Part shown: positions 43,557 through 52,415 of the stretch, one piece after another
Layout of the letters: each line of letters opens with the position of its first letter
Numbering within the stretch: position 1 is the first letter of the stretch
DNA from: Gemmatimonadota bacterium
GTDB lineage: Bacteria > Gemmatimonadota > Gemmatimonadetes > Gemmatimonadales > Gemmatimonadaceae
Assembly: GCA_028287285.1 (NCBI GenBank)
Contig: JAQBPY010000246.1
Coordinates: 39,891 to 103,890, forward strand
Length of the DNA stretch: 64,000 bases
Direction: 5' to 3'
The notes under the pieces: model-generated
What the model saw: only the letters and a program-made list of their open reading frames with translations
What the model was told of the DNA's origin: nothing
Database searches by the model: none
Position numbers and translations under genes: made by a program

Positions 43557-45017
43557 TCAATGCGACGGGTGATACTTCCGCGTCCACAACACGATCACGC
43601 CACACGCCGAGCGATACGCCGGCGGCGCCGTCGTCCCGTCGCGATAGATCTCGATTCCCACGACCTCACTCGGCGGCAGGTAGTTCACGCCGGCCTTCTG
43701 CATCCCGTCAATCACCACGTTCGACTCCTCGCACCCGGGGTGCTGCGCCTTTGCGAGGCCCGAGATCACCTTCGCCTGCACACCACTCTCGAGAATCGTG
43801 AAGCCGCCCAGCTGGGTGATGAGCTCCGAAATCTGCTCGGGATGCCGCTCGCGGATCTCCTCGCGCGTCAGGAATTTCCCGAAGAGATTCGATTTGCGGT
43901 TCGCATCGAATTCGGGATACCGGCTTCTCGTGGCGATGATGCGAATGGAGTCCAGCGAAATGGCGCGGACCAGGCTGACGTTGCGCACGATGCTCGTGCC
44001 CGACCGGAGCTCGACGTCGCGCTCGGCGTTGCCGTAGCCAATACGCCGGACACTCAGCAACTGCGTGCCGGCAGGGAGCCCATCCAGGGTAAACCGCCCC
44101 GATGCATCCGTCGTCGTGATCGCACGCGCATTGAGCACGCGGATCTCGGCGTCGGCGACAGGTTCGCCGGCCGCGCCGCGAACAACACCGGTCACTGACG
44201 CGGTGCCGGTGAGATGGCCAGCGACCACGGAATCCGCTGCGGCCTTGCCGGCATCGATGCGCGCGGCCCGCTCGAGCGAGTCCAACGTCGACAGCAACGG
44301 AGCCGTCTGCACGCTGAGTGACAGGTCACGCGCAACGGCGCCTTCTTCGTCCGACACCGACACGCGCGCAATGCCACCGCTGCGGTTGGCGTGCTGCAGC
44401 TGAATCGAGAGCCAGCTTCCAGTTGGCACCCCGCACAGGCGATACTCGCCGCGCGGACCCGTCCTGACCACGCCGGATCGTTCCTGGGTGGTCGACTTCA
44501 ACGTGGCATTGTCGACCGTGATCTCATTCCACGCGACGACCACCTCGGCATTCGCGAGCGGCTGTTCGGTATCCGCATCCACCACACGACCCGCCACCAC
44601 CCCGCGGCCCTTCGTGAGCAGCACCCCGAAGCACACCGCGTCGCGAATGGCCGCGCCTTGCGGCAGGGCGAAGTCGGCGTGCGAGGTACGCCCGGGCTCC
44701 ACTCTCAACTGGCTGGCCGGCATCGAGAGCTGCAGGGAGTCGAGCCGAGCGCTGGCCAGCTGGACCATGTAGAGGCCGGCGGGGATGGAATCGAGATGGA
44801 AGCGTCCGCGCTCGTCCGGCGTCGCGGTGAACGACACCGTGGGGGCCGGATCAAGGCGCACCGCTTCGACAGACGCGCTCCGAAGCGCACGCGATTGACC
44901 ACGTTCGGTGATGGTGCCTTCCAGCCGCCCAAGCGAGAAAACCTGCGCCCCGAGGCCGCTTGCGGCGGCCATCAGGGCGCAGGCCGCCCAGCCCGTTGCG
45001 TTTCTTGTCCGAGTCAT
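43557..45017 (-). CDS. Secreted carboxypeptidase-regulatory-like protein with C-terminal TonB plug
   Basis: A 486-residue exported protein. The start at 45017 precedes a signal (NATGWAACALMAAASGLGAQ). It contains three carboxypeptidase-regulatory-like repeats (GRLEGTITERGQSRALRSAS; VAGRVVDADTEQPLANAEVV; SVTGVVRGAAGEPVADAEIR) and a C-terminal plug-like domain (FLTREEIRERHPEQISELIT, CEESNVVIDGMQKAGVNYLP, VVGIEIYRDGTTAPPAYRSA). It lacks a beta-barrel. This architecture is common in Gemmatimonadota; the proteins may be receptor-like or structural. Function is not known. It stands alone between repeat clusters. Confidence 0.75.
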   Translation of the reverse strand: MTRTRNATGWAACALMAAASGLGAQVFSLGRLEGTITERGQSRALRSASVEAVRLDPAPTVSFTATPDERGRFHLDSIPAGLYMVQLASARLDSLQLSMPASQLRVEPGRTSHADFALPQGAAIRDAVCFGVLLTKGRGVVAGRVVDADTEQPLANAEVVVAWNEITVDNATLKSTTQERSGVVRTGPRGEYRLCGVPTGSWLSIQLQHANRSGGIARVSVSDEEGAVARDLSLSVQTAPLLSTLDSLERAARIDAGKAAADSVVAGHLTGTASVTGVVRGAAGEPVADAEIRVLNARAITTTDASGRFTLDGLPAGTQLLSVRRIGYGNAERDVELRSGTSIVRNVSLVRAISLDSIRIIATRSRYPEFDANRKSNLFGKFLTREEIRERHPEQISELITQLGGFTILESGVQAKVISGLAKAQHPGCEESNVVIDGMQKAGVNYLPPSEVVGIEIYRDGTTAPPAYRSACGVIVLWTRKYHPSH

Positions 45018-45239
45018 CGTACCCACGATCGCATGCAACGACTATTCCGCATGGCCCTTGAAAGGGCAAGCAGCAAAGCGAACCCAAGGGGTTGGCAAAG
45101 CCCGTTCGGGTCATCAGTGCACTGCCTTTTCTGGCCGGCCATTCCGGAAACGGGGCGCGTCGCTGGCGATTCAGACCACGCAATCGGCTACTCGACGTAT
45201 TGACTCGCGCACCGTTCGCTCGGCACTGCGTACCTGACG

Positions 45240-45430
45240 TGAATGGACGCGTAGTGCAGGGTCAGGGACGCGCCATTGCGATTCGTGTTCCGAACGAATG
45301 CAAGAACCCTGGGCGAATCATGTTCGACATTGGCGGCCTGCTCATGGACGTGCAGGACCTGCTGGGCGGGCGCGTCGTATAGTGACCCACGGATGCGGAG
45401 CGGGTCATGCGCGAAGGCATCCCCGCCTAG
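45240..45430 (+). pseudogene. Remnant of an MNT-type nucleotidyltransferase gene
   Basis: One frame ends with RIMFDIGGLLMDVQDLLGGR, then stops at 45380; a later frame gives AERVMREGIPA before a stop at 45430. Intact MNT-type proteins have the same two pieces joined (..GGLLMDLQDLLG..VDVVTE..RERVLREAVP). The N-terminal GS-x10-DxD catalytic part is not recognisable. It is therefore a decayed fragment of an antitoxin-type nucleotidyltransferase, with an indel near 45375. Confidence 0.6.
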
Positions 45431-45442
45431 CCGCTAACGATC

Positions 45443-45742
45443 GTGAGAAGTGATCGGGCGTGTCTCGTCGATATTCTCGACGTCATCGGCGGTATTGCGA
45501 GACATTTCGACCGCGAGTCTGTTCGCCACAATTTCGCAGGTTACGTAAGCATCGATAATTTAGATGGACATCATCATAACCCCGATTACTCTTCGGCGGT
45601 GGAGGTGTTCCATGGGAACCGACCGAAACCTGTGAGAACGCCGCGCAGGCGCAACGCGGAGTTCAAGCGTGAAGCAGTGCGGCGCGCGGCCGGGCGGGAT
45701 GCGTCAAAGATGCCGACGCATGTTCCCAGATTAGGAGTATGA
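45443..45742 (+). other. Short open frame of unclear status
   Basis: A 99-codon frame. Its middle is histidine/asparagine rich without clear domain; the segment RRRNAEFKREAVRRAAG recalls the N-terminus of IS3-type OrfA transposases, but nothing downstream continues the resemblance and no inverted repeats flank it. It may be a remnant of an insertion sequence or non-coding. Confidence 0.25.
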
Positions 45743-45745
45743 GAC

Positions 45746-46253
45746 ATGAGGCAAGCGGTGTGCGCGATGGCGCTGGTGATATCAGCGTCCTGGAGTGCAG
45801 GCGGCCAGAGCAGCACTCTGGTCGAAATTGGAATGGATGCGCGGCTGATGTTCGTTCTCAATGAGAGTCACCAGACGCTCATCAGCGTGCCATTTCAGCG
45901 TATCCGCGCGGGAGGCTTCGTATCCGAGGCTTGCCATTGAAGCAACAGGCAGCTTGAACTACAATGGCGGCACCCACACGGGCTTCACGGCGGGTGTAGG
46001 TGCGCTGTATCATTTCGTTCCATCACGAAAGGATCTTCAGCCATACGTACGGCCGTTCATCGAATACTCGCGAGGGTCCGGTACTTTCAATAGCATCGCG
46101 ACATATACGGCGTCCGGTTCAATCGGCGTAGGGCTCGGCGCAAAGAAGCCAATCACTGACCGATTGGCGTGGCGTGTCGAGGGCGCGTACGCGGCGGCAT
46201 CAGCGGGATCAAATCTGTTTCTTTTCGCGGGCCTGTCGATATTCACGCACTGA
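45746..46253 (+). pseudogene. Small outer-membrane beta-barrel protein, frameshifted
   Basis: The first frame starts at 45746 with a signal peptide (MRQAVCAMALVISASWSAGG) and stops near 45940. The continuation, in another frame, begins near 45920 (RLAIEATGSLNYNGGTHTGF, then GAKKPITDRLAWRVEGAYAA) and ends at 46253 with alternating strands and a terminal FLFAGLSIFTH. Together they give one ~170-residue OmpW/OprF-like barrel. One indel near 45915-45930 breaks it. The C-terminal aromatic is typical of barrels. Confidence 0.65.
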
Positions 46254-46344
46254 TGATATTGCGGCGCAGCCTCTAACGGCGTCATCGGGTGTCTGCGCCA
46301 GCCGCAGCAGGGAACTCTCGCCAATCACTGAACGTGCGGTGCAT

Positions 46345-46484
46345 CAGTGGACTGTTACGCACGTTGTAATAGCGTTGTCGCCCTTGAGCGAAGCGAAAGA
46401 CCTGCTCTTTTACCACTACAAACAGGTCCTTTGCTGCGCTCAGGACGACAACGTCCGCTATCTGTAATTCATAAGCAGTCCACT
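46345..46484. mobile_element. MITE-like element with terminal and internal inverted repeats
   Basis: Outer ends CAGTGGACTG (46345-46354) and CAGTCCACTA (46475-46484) are inverted copies with one mismatch. Inside, GTTGTCG (46374) pairs with GACGACAAC (46443-46451), and GAAAGACCTG with CAGGTCCTTTG, giving a long hairpin. The interior has the words of the dispersed REP-like family (GAGCGAAGCGAA). No coding capacity is visible. Confidence 0.5.
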
Positions 46485-46507
46485 AGTGGCAATGCTGTTC
46501 AGTTAGC

Positions 46508-46752
46508 TGTCATCCCGCAGGAGCGAGCGAAGCGAACGAGTGTCGGGATATACTTTCCGCACCCAGAACTCCCAAAGGCGGGACAGCAGCTCCCGACAGT
46601 CGCTTCGCTCCTGCGGGATGACAGTCTAAGGTATTCTTGCGGGATGACAGTCTAAAGTATCCTTGCAGCATGACAGTCTAAAGTATTCTTGCATGACAGC
46701 CTACAATGCTCCGGCGGAATGACCGCCTACAACGCTCCTGCGGGATGACAAT
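46508..46752. repeat. REP-like cluster with degenerate ~27-bp tandem units
   Basis: It starts with an inverted pair (GTCATCCCGCAGGAGCGAGC against GCTTCGCTCCTGCGGGATGA) and continues with five to six drifting tandem copies of GCGGGATGACAGTCTAAAGT plus TATTCTT. The copies lose similarity rightwards. It is the most extended array of this repeat family in the window. Confidence 0.7.
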
Positions 46753-46825
46753 CTGTCGGAATGGCTGGAGGCGTTGCTCACGCGCCTCGCTGCTCTTCGC
46801 CGACAAGATCGGCGCCGGCCACAGC

Positions 46826-47032
46826 ATGACCATCGGCTACACCATCATAGTGGCGTCGTTCCTGCTCGTCTACTTCGGCATCCGCAGCTACCGCGACAAC
46901 ACCCTCCACGGCCAAATCTCCTTTGGCCGCGCCTTTGCCTGCGGCCTCCTCATCACCCTGATCTCTGCAGCGCTCCTCCACCACAAAGCGCCCACGCCAG
47001 GCAATGCCTCCGCAGACCGCGCCCTCGCCTGA
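46826..47032 (+). pseudogene. Truncated DUF4199 membrane protein
   Basis: The 68 residues from ATG 46826 (YTIIVASFLLVYFGIRSYRD, then ISFGRAFACGLLITLISA) match the first half of DUF4199 proteins, which are normally ~160 residues with four membrane segments. Only about two membrane segments remain and the frame ends in unrelated residues. The upstream border is a repeat array. It is probably a gene fragment. Confidence 0.55.
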
Positions 47033-47163
47033 GCCTGCACATTCACAGTATTCTTTCCCTCACCACGCGATCTCGGAGACGTCGCGGGCGACATTCGGGA
47101 ACTGGATGCGGGAGGGCGTGGATAATGCGTCCCCGGGTGGCTCATCTCAATGGAGAAAATGAC

Positions 47164-47649
47164 ATGGCGAAGCCAGCAAAGAACACGATCTGCCTATGGT
47201 ACGATGGTGACGCCGAGGAGGCGGCGCGGTTTTATGCCGCGACGTTTCCAGATTCGTCGGTCAGCGCAGTACACCGCGCACCGGGAGACTTTCCGTCCGG
47301 GAAGCAAGGAGACGTGTTGACGGTCGAGTTTACCGTGATCGGTATTCCGTGCCTCGGCCTCAACGGCGGACCTGCGTTCAAGCACAGTGAGGCGTTCTCG
47401 TTTCAGGTAGCAACCGATGACCAGGCCGAGACGGATCGCTACTGGAACGCCATCGTCGGCAACGGCGGCCAGGAGAGCCAGTGCGGATGGTGCAGGGACA
47501 AATGGGGATTGTCCTGGCAGATTACGCCCGTCGCCCTGACGCAAGCGATCACCGATCCGGATCCCGCCGTCGCCAGGCGCGCGTTCGATGCGATGATGCA
47601 GATGCAGAAGATCGACGTCGCTGCAATCGAGGCGGCGCGCCGCGGGTGA
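47164..47649 (+). CDS. VOC family protein (PhnB/glyoxalase-like)
   Basis: A 161-residue vicinal-oxygen-chelate protein of the PhnB-like ('3-demethylubiquinone methyltransferase-like') branch. It begins NTICLWYDGDAEEAARFYAA and contains LTVEFTVIGIPCLGLNGGP, FSFQVATDDQAETDRYWNAI, CGWCRDKWGLSWQITP and a C-terminal FDAMMQMQKIDVAAIEAA helix, all typical. Related proteins are soluble and of unproven activity. It stands alone after the repeat array. The start at 47164 follows GGAGAA (47152-47157). Confidence 0.82.
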   Translation: MAKPAKNTICLWYDGDAEEAARFYAATFPDSSVSAVHRAPGDFPSGKQGDVLTVEFTVIGIPCLGLNGGPAFKHSEAFSFQVATDDQAETDRYWNAIVGNGGQESQCGWCRDKWGLSWQITPVALTQAITDPDPAVARRAFDAMMQMQKIDVAAIEAARRG

Positions 47650-47708
47650 GACGGCGAGAATTGTGATGTGGGCAAGTGTGATGGACGGCGACGACGAGTG
47701 CTGCGACC

Positions 47709-50123
47709 TCAGTCCGAGCGGAGTGCCTCGCTCGGACTGATGCGCGCCGCACTCATCGTTGGCGTCAGCATCGCCACCAGCGCCACGGCCGCGAGCATTG
47801 CGGCTACCCCGGCGTATACAGCGGGATTGGATGGACTCACCTCAAAAATCAGCGAGCCGACTCCGCGCGCCAGCACCACTGCGAGCACCGCACCAATGCC
47901 CAGGCCGGCGGCAACCGGCACGAAGCCCTGTTGAACGACGAGGGCGACAATCGATCGCGAATCGGCGCCGAGTGCCATGCGCACGCCGAATTCCCGACGG
48001 CGACGGCCGACAGAAAACGCGATGACTCCGTAAACGCCAACAGTGGCGAGCAGCAACGCCGCAGCGCCACACACCCCGAGAATTCCGGCAACCATTCCGT
48101 AGAACCAGGTTCCATCATCCACGAGTTGTGGAATGTCGCGAATATCATAGATGGGGACCTCGGGATTGATCGCAAATGCCGCAGCCCGCACGGCGCTCGC
48201 AATCGCGAGCGGTGGGCCGGATCTTACCTGGACGGCGATACTGGCGGACAGTGGCACGGCCTGCGCGAGGGGCACGTAGACACCTGCGGGATTGCGATCG
48301 GGCGATGCATCGAATGCGCCCATCCAGAGATTTGGAACGACGCCAACGATGGTGCGCCATGGAAGGCTGTCGGCAGTGCCGAGGCGGATGCGATGGCCAA
48401 TCGGTTCGACATTAGCCAGGAACCGCTTCGCAAACCGCTCATTCACCAGCACGACGAGATCACTGCCCGCGAGATCATGTGACTCGATGAGCCGTCCGCT
48501 CAGGGGCGCCACGTGAAGCGCGGGAAGCATGGCTGGCGACGCGACCGCGTAGCGCGCCGATGGAACATCGTTCTTGTCCTGATAGGACACGCCCTCGACG
48601 GCAACCCGGCGAAATGGCGCATGCGTACCTGGCAGCGCGGACATTAGTCCCGCACCGGCAACAGACGGATCGTTCTGGATCCGCTGCTCCAACTGCCGAA
48701 AGAAGTCGAGGCGTTGCACCGATGAAAAACTCTCGGGGACAGACACGCGCGCGATAAACACACCCGTGCGTGGTACGCCCATCTCGACATGCCGTGCACG
48801 ATCGGCACCGAGTGAAAGCAGGGCAGCATTGACCATCAGGCCCATCGAGAGCGCGAGCTCCACGACTATGAGTCCCCGCATCATCCGGCCGGACGACGAG
48901 GCACTGGCCGTTCCGGACGAATTGTCGCGCACTGTTCGAGAAAGACTATCCGCCGATATTCGGAGCGCCGGGACAACCGCTGCGAGCACTGCGGCCGCAA
49001 CCGTGAGGACCATGCCAAACAACAGTACGCGCGCGTCCAGCCTTGGCTCGACCCAATAGGGAAGCTTGGACACGAACGTCCGGGCCAACGCCGTCACGCA
49101 CAGTTTCGCAACCACGAGCCCCAGTGCGCTGCCTACGAGAGCGAGAAGCAGCGACTCCATCAGGAGTTGCGTCACGATGCGCCGGCGCGATGCGCCCAAT
49201 GCCATGGAAAGTGCCACTTCGCGCGCGCGATGAACCGCGCGAACCAGCAGGAGGTTCGCCACGTTCGCGCACGCCACCACCAGTACGAGCAACACCGCGG
49301 CGAGCACGACGAACAGCTGCGTCGTCGCTGTCTCTCCGATGAATCGCTCCGCAAACGGTTTGACGGCTACGTCGAGCCCGGCGTTCGTGGCAGGAAATGC
49401 ATCCGCCACACGCCTGGCAATCACCGCGAGCTCGGCATGCGCCGCATCACGTGTGATGCCGGGGCGCAACGCGCCGAACACCTCGAACGTGGTGCCAGCG
49501 CTCTCCTCTGCCGTGACAGGAATCTCGAGCGGCAGCCACGCATCTTCGTTGGACGGAAACCGGAAGCCCGACGGCATGATGCCGACGACGGTGCGCCCCA
49601 CGCCATCCACCGAGATCGTTCGTCCGACCAGACCGGCATCGCTGCCATACCGGTCACGCCATGCGTTGAAGGACAGGACGATCGCCGGCGTCGCATCCGC
49701 GTGCGCATCGTCGTCAGTCAACATACGACCGCGCTCCGGGCGTGCGCCGAGAATGCCGAAGGTGTTGGGCGTGACGAAGGCGACCGGCCACCGATCGACA
49801 TTGCTGCCCACGCGGAGCGTCGCGGTGGCCGTGCGAAACGCGCCAAGCGCAGCGAAGGATCTTTGCTGCGCCGTCCACATGGTGTAGTCGCGGGCCGCCG
49901 CGCCGATGCCCTCGCCTGTCGTGCCGATTCTGTGTCGCTCCAGATGCATCAGGCGGCGTGGTTCTGCGATGGGGAGTCCCCGAATGACAGCGGCGTCAAT
50001 GATGCTGAACATCGCCGTGGGCAGTCCGATTCCGAGCCCGAGTGCGACAGCGGCCAGAATCGTGATGGTGGGATAGCGCCACAGGCTGCGCGCGGCGCGA
50101 CGAAGCTCGAAGGACAAGGCCAT
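47709..50123 (-). CDS. ADOP-type ABC transporter permease (MacB/FtsX family)
   Basis: An 804-residue permease of the acidobacterial duplicated orphan permease type: two FtsX/MacB-PCD modules in one chain. The N-terminus (ARSLWRYPTITILAAVALGL, FSIIDAAVIRGLPI) and two permease cores (LLVRAVHRAREVALSMALGA; FSVGRRRREFGVRMALGADS) are visible. It lacks the N-terminal prefix domain found in the second ADOP protein of this window, and no PadR gene is beside it. No ATPase gene is adjacent. These proteins probably export peptides or amphiphiles; substrate unknown. I use the ATG at 50123; an upstream start at 50171 is possible. Confidence 0.85.
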   Translation of the reverse strand: MALSFELRRAARSLWRYPTITILAAVALGLGIGLPTAMFSIIDAAVIRGLPIAEPRRLMHLERHRIGTTGEGIGAAARDYTMWTAQQRSFAALGAFRTATATLRVGSNVDRWPVAFVTPNTFGILGARPERGRMLTDDDAHADATPAIVLSFNAWRDRYGSDAGLVGRTISVDGVGRTVVGIMPSGFRFPSNEDAWLPLEIPVTAEESAGTTFEVFGALRPGITRDAAHAELAVIARRVADAFPATNAGLDVAVKPFAERFIGETATTQLFVVLAAVLLVLVVACANVANLLLVRAVHRAREVALSMALGASRRRIVTQLLMESLLLALVGSALGLVVAKLCVTALARTFVSKLPYWVEPRLDARVLLFGMVLTVAAAVLAAVVPALRISADSLSRTVRDNSSGTASASSSGRMMRGLIVVELALSMGLMVNAALLSLGADRARHVEMGVPRTGVFIARVSVPESFSSVQRLDFFRQLEQRIQNDPSVAGAGLMSALPGTHAPFRRVAVEGVSYQDKNDVPSARYAVASPAMLPALHVAPLSGRLIESHDLAGSDLVVLVNERFAKRFLANVEPIGHRIRLGTADSLPWRTIVGVVPNLWMGAFDASPDRNPAGVYVPLAQAVPLSASIAVQVRSGPPLAIASAVRAAAFAINPEVPIYDIRDIPQLVDDGTWFYGMVAGILGVCGAAALLLATVGVYGVIAFSVGRRRREFGVRMALGADSRSIVALVVQQGFVPVAAGLGIGAVLAVVLARGVGSLIFEVSPSNPAVYAGVAAMLAAVALVAMLTPTMSAARISPSEALRSD

Positions 50124-50242
50124 TGGAGACCGAGAGTTGAAATGTCCACACGCGCATACCGGCATGATCAAGCGGCCGCCGGTCCTGCTCCGGCGGCGGC
50201 GCGCCCCCTTTGAAAGGCCGTACGCAGACTCACTACGAATAG

Positions 50243-51568
50243 TTACGCGGGCGATGGCCCGCGCCAGCGTGGTACTGAGGTGGGCAGGGTCAGTGTGAAG
50301 GTCGAGCCGAATCCCTCGCCGCTCTCAACCGTAAGATCGCCCCCCATGGCCCGCGCGAGCTCTCGACTTATGGTGAGGCCAAGGCCCACGCCGTCGGTGC
50401 TTCGGGCAAACGACTGATCGGCCTGCACGAACGGTTCGAAGATCCGGTCGAGCTTTGTGGCGGGAATGCCGCATCCGGTATCGCGCACATGGACGGCTGC
50501 ATTCCCTTCCGTTGCCGTGCAGGTCACACTGATGAAGCCACCCGCCGCGGTGAACTTCACGGCATTGGAGAGGAGGTTCAGGAGGATCTGGCGCAGCCGC
50601 TCGGGATCCGCGCGCACCCCCACGTCGGGTGGAGGAAGCACGCATTCGAACTGCAGTTCTCTCGCATGCAGTTGCGGATGAATCAGGTCGCGCAGGCTGG
50701 CAACGGCATCACACAGCCCCACATCGGTCATGCGAATCTCGAGGTGGCCCGCCTCCATCCGTGCGAAGGTCAGGATGTCGTTGATGAGGCGGATCAAGTG
50801 CTGCGAGCTGCGCCGAATGCGGGAGAGATCGTCGGCCTGCTCCGCACTCACCGGGCCCCTGATACCCAGCTGCATCAACTCGACATAGCCCGAGATTGCA
50901 TTGAGAGGTGTGCGCAACTCGTGGCTCATGCTCGCCAGGAAATCGCTCTTGGCGCTGTTGGCGGCTTCGGCCTCCGCGCGTGCGTTCCGTTCGGCGTCGA
51001 TCAGGATCGATTTCTCAACGGAGATCGCGGCCTGTTCGGACGCCGTTTCCATGAGAAAACGTTCGAGTGCCGTTGGGAAATCGTGATTCTTCGAGCCGGC
51101 GACGACATGCCATCGTTGCGCCTGCCCGCGCGGCGAGACGATCCAGACCCGCGTACCGTCGCGCGACAGTTCGTGGCGCAGGCCGTCGACATATGTCTCC
51201 TCGTCTCCCGCAGTCCCATCGCCCACGAGTTCGTCCAATTGCCTGCGCAGCATCGCGCCGGACGCGTTGCGGGGGTAGATGTCGGCGTGGCGCAGCGACA
51301 CCAGACGATCCACGACGACCGCGTACACGAAATCTGCGCGCAACAATCCCGCGAGGACTTCCACGAGGCTCGAGACTGTTTGCCCCGGCTCGAAGCTTCG
51401 CCACAGGGCGGGCAATGCCAGCACCGCCGCCAGGTCCCGCTCGGTGCGCCGCGCATCGCCGTGACCCGCCTCGTCCTCCTCGTCCGAAATCAGCCCCAAT
51501 GGGCGAGGAACGCGAGACGACGTATCAACTCGCCGGTCGTCGTTCGGCGGACCGCTCGCGCAGCTCAC
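50243..51568 (-). CDS. Sensor histidine kinase
   Basis: A 441-residue soluble histidine kinase. The N-terminal ~200 residues resemble a GAF-like sensor (FEPGQTVSSLVEVLAGLLRA). The transmitter has H-box FLASMSHELRTPLNAISGYV, N-box LLNLLSNAVKFTAAGG, G1 DTGCGIPATKLDRIF and G2 GVGLGLTISRELARAMGG. No membrane segments or receiver domain are visible and no response regulator is adjacent. Its 5' end overlaps the MEDS-domain gene by 44 bp in a different frame, so the two are translationally linked. GTG 51568 is the outermost start; internal starts are possible. Confidence 0.88.
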   Translation of the reverse strand: MSCASGPPNDDRRVDTSSRVPRPLGLISDEEDEAGHGDARRTERDLAAVLALPALWRSFEPGQTVSSLVEVLAGLLRADFVYAVVVDRLVSLRHADIYPRNASGAMLRRQLDELVGDGTAGDEETYVDGLRHELSRDGTRVWIVSPRGQAQRWHVVAGSKNHDFPTALERFLMETASEQAAISVEKSILIDAERNARAEAEAANSAKSDFLASMSHELRTPLNAISGYVELMQLGIRGPVSAEQADDLSRIRRSSQHLIRLINDILTFARMEAGHLEIRMTDVGLCDAVASLRDLIHPQLHARELQFECVLPPPDVGVRADPERLRQILLNLLSNAVKFTAAGGFISVTCTATEGNAAVHVRDTGCGIPATKLDRIFEPFVQADQSFARSTDGVGLGLTISRELARAMGGDLTVESGEGFGSTFTLTLPTSVPRWRGPSPA

Positions 51569-52181
51569 GCAGGAATTCGTCCGGTGGGACGAAGAACGGA
51601 TTTTCGCGGAGGATACCGCCGACGAGCACCATGGGATGCGTGCGGAGAATGTCCATCAGCACGGCTCCGTCGTACTTGCTGGTATCGTAGGCGCACACCA
51701 CGGGGTCTGGATATTGGGGAAGAATGTGATTCAGCCGCGTTTCATACTCCACGAGGTCATTCACGCCCGGGCGATCTTCGCACGACCATTCCATGTGCGC
51801 GAGCAGACGCGTGCGCGGAAAACCCTCCGCCTTCCCTTCCTTGAGGACGTTCTCGATGAGGCTGAGCATCGCGTCCTGATCGAAATGCCCTTCCCGGAGA
51901 TAGGCGTCATTCCACGGCCTGATTTCCAGTTGCGCACTGGCTTTATGCTCCGCCACCGGAACGCCGGCGCCGGACAAGCGCTCCTCATACTCGTTGATCC
52001 CCTCGGGATCGACAATGCAGAAGCCCCGCTCGCCCTGCTCAAGGCCCTCGCGGAGGAACGGCAGCATCGTCGCATCCTCCTGCTTCGTGCTGTCGAAGAA
52101 GGCACAGACGTGATAGCGCTCCTTCATGGTGCATCCCCCGAGGTGGACGGGCGGAAGCTCGGAGAGTGCGTTCGAATTCAT
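51525..52181 (-). CDS. MEDS-domain sensory protein (DcmR-like)
   Basis: A 218-residue protein made of one MEDS domain (methanogen/methylotroph DcmR sensory domain). Visible blocks are YHVCAFFDSTKQEDATMLPF, GLEQGERGFCIVDPEG, FPRTRLLAHMEWSCEDRPGV and VVCAYDTSKYDGAVLMDILR. MEDS domains are thought to sense small hydrocarbon-type or redox signals and often precede histidine kinases. Here the gene overlaps the kinase gene, so it probably supplies the sensory input as a separate polypeptide. The start at 52181 or at 52126 (MKERYHV) cannot be decided. Confidence 0.85.
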   Translation of the reverse strand: MNSNALSELPPVHLGGCTMKERYHVCAFFDSTKQEDATMLPFLREGLEQGERGFCIVDPEGINEYEERLSGAGVPVAEHKASAQLEIRPWNDAYLREGHFDQDAMLSLIENVLKEGKAEGFPRTRLLAHMEWSCEDRPGVNDLVEYETRLNHILPQYPDPVVCAYDTSKYDGAVLMDILRTHPMVLVGGILRENPFFVPPDEFLRELRERSAERRPAS

Positions 52182-52415
52182 GTGGGTCCCGCGTTAGGGC
52201 ACGGCATGATGTTCCTGTTGGGCACACTGCAAGCTGCGGACCAGCTCGCTCTGCAATGAGCGGCCGCAAATCGCCACATATGCGATATGGTATGGCGGTC
52301 AGCAACATCCAGTGCAAGGCTTCTGCCGGACAACCGCGCGCCCGGATGTGCTGGCCAATGCGGCGGGCAATTTGTCAGCGTCCGTAGCGGTGGTTCCAAT
52401 ATTCGCCTCTTTTCA

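Noticed and set aside
45443..45742. IS3-type transposase OrfA
   Set aside because: Only a short RRRNAEFKREAV segment is suggestive; no OrfB, DDE residues or inverted repeats flank it.
46508..46752. CRISPR-like direct repeats
   Set aside because: Units are adjacent without unique spacers, drift steadily, and there are no cas genes; they belong to the dispersed REP-like family.
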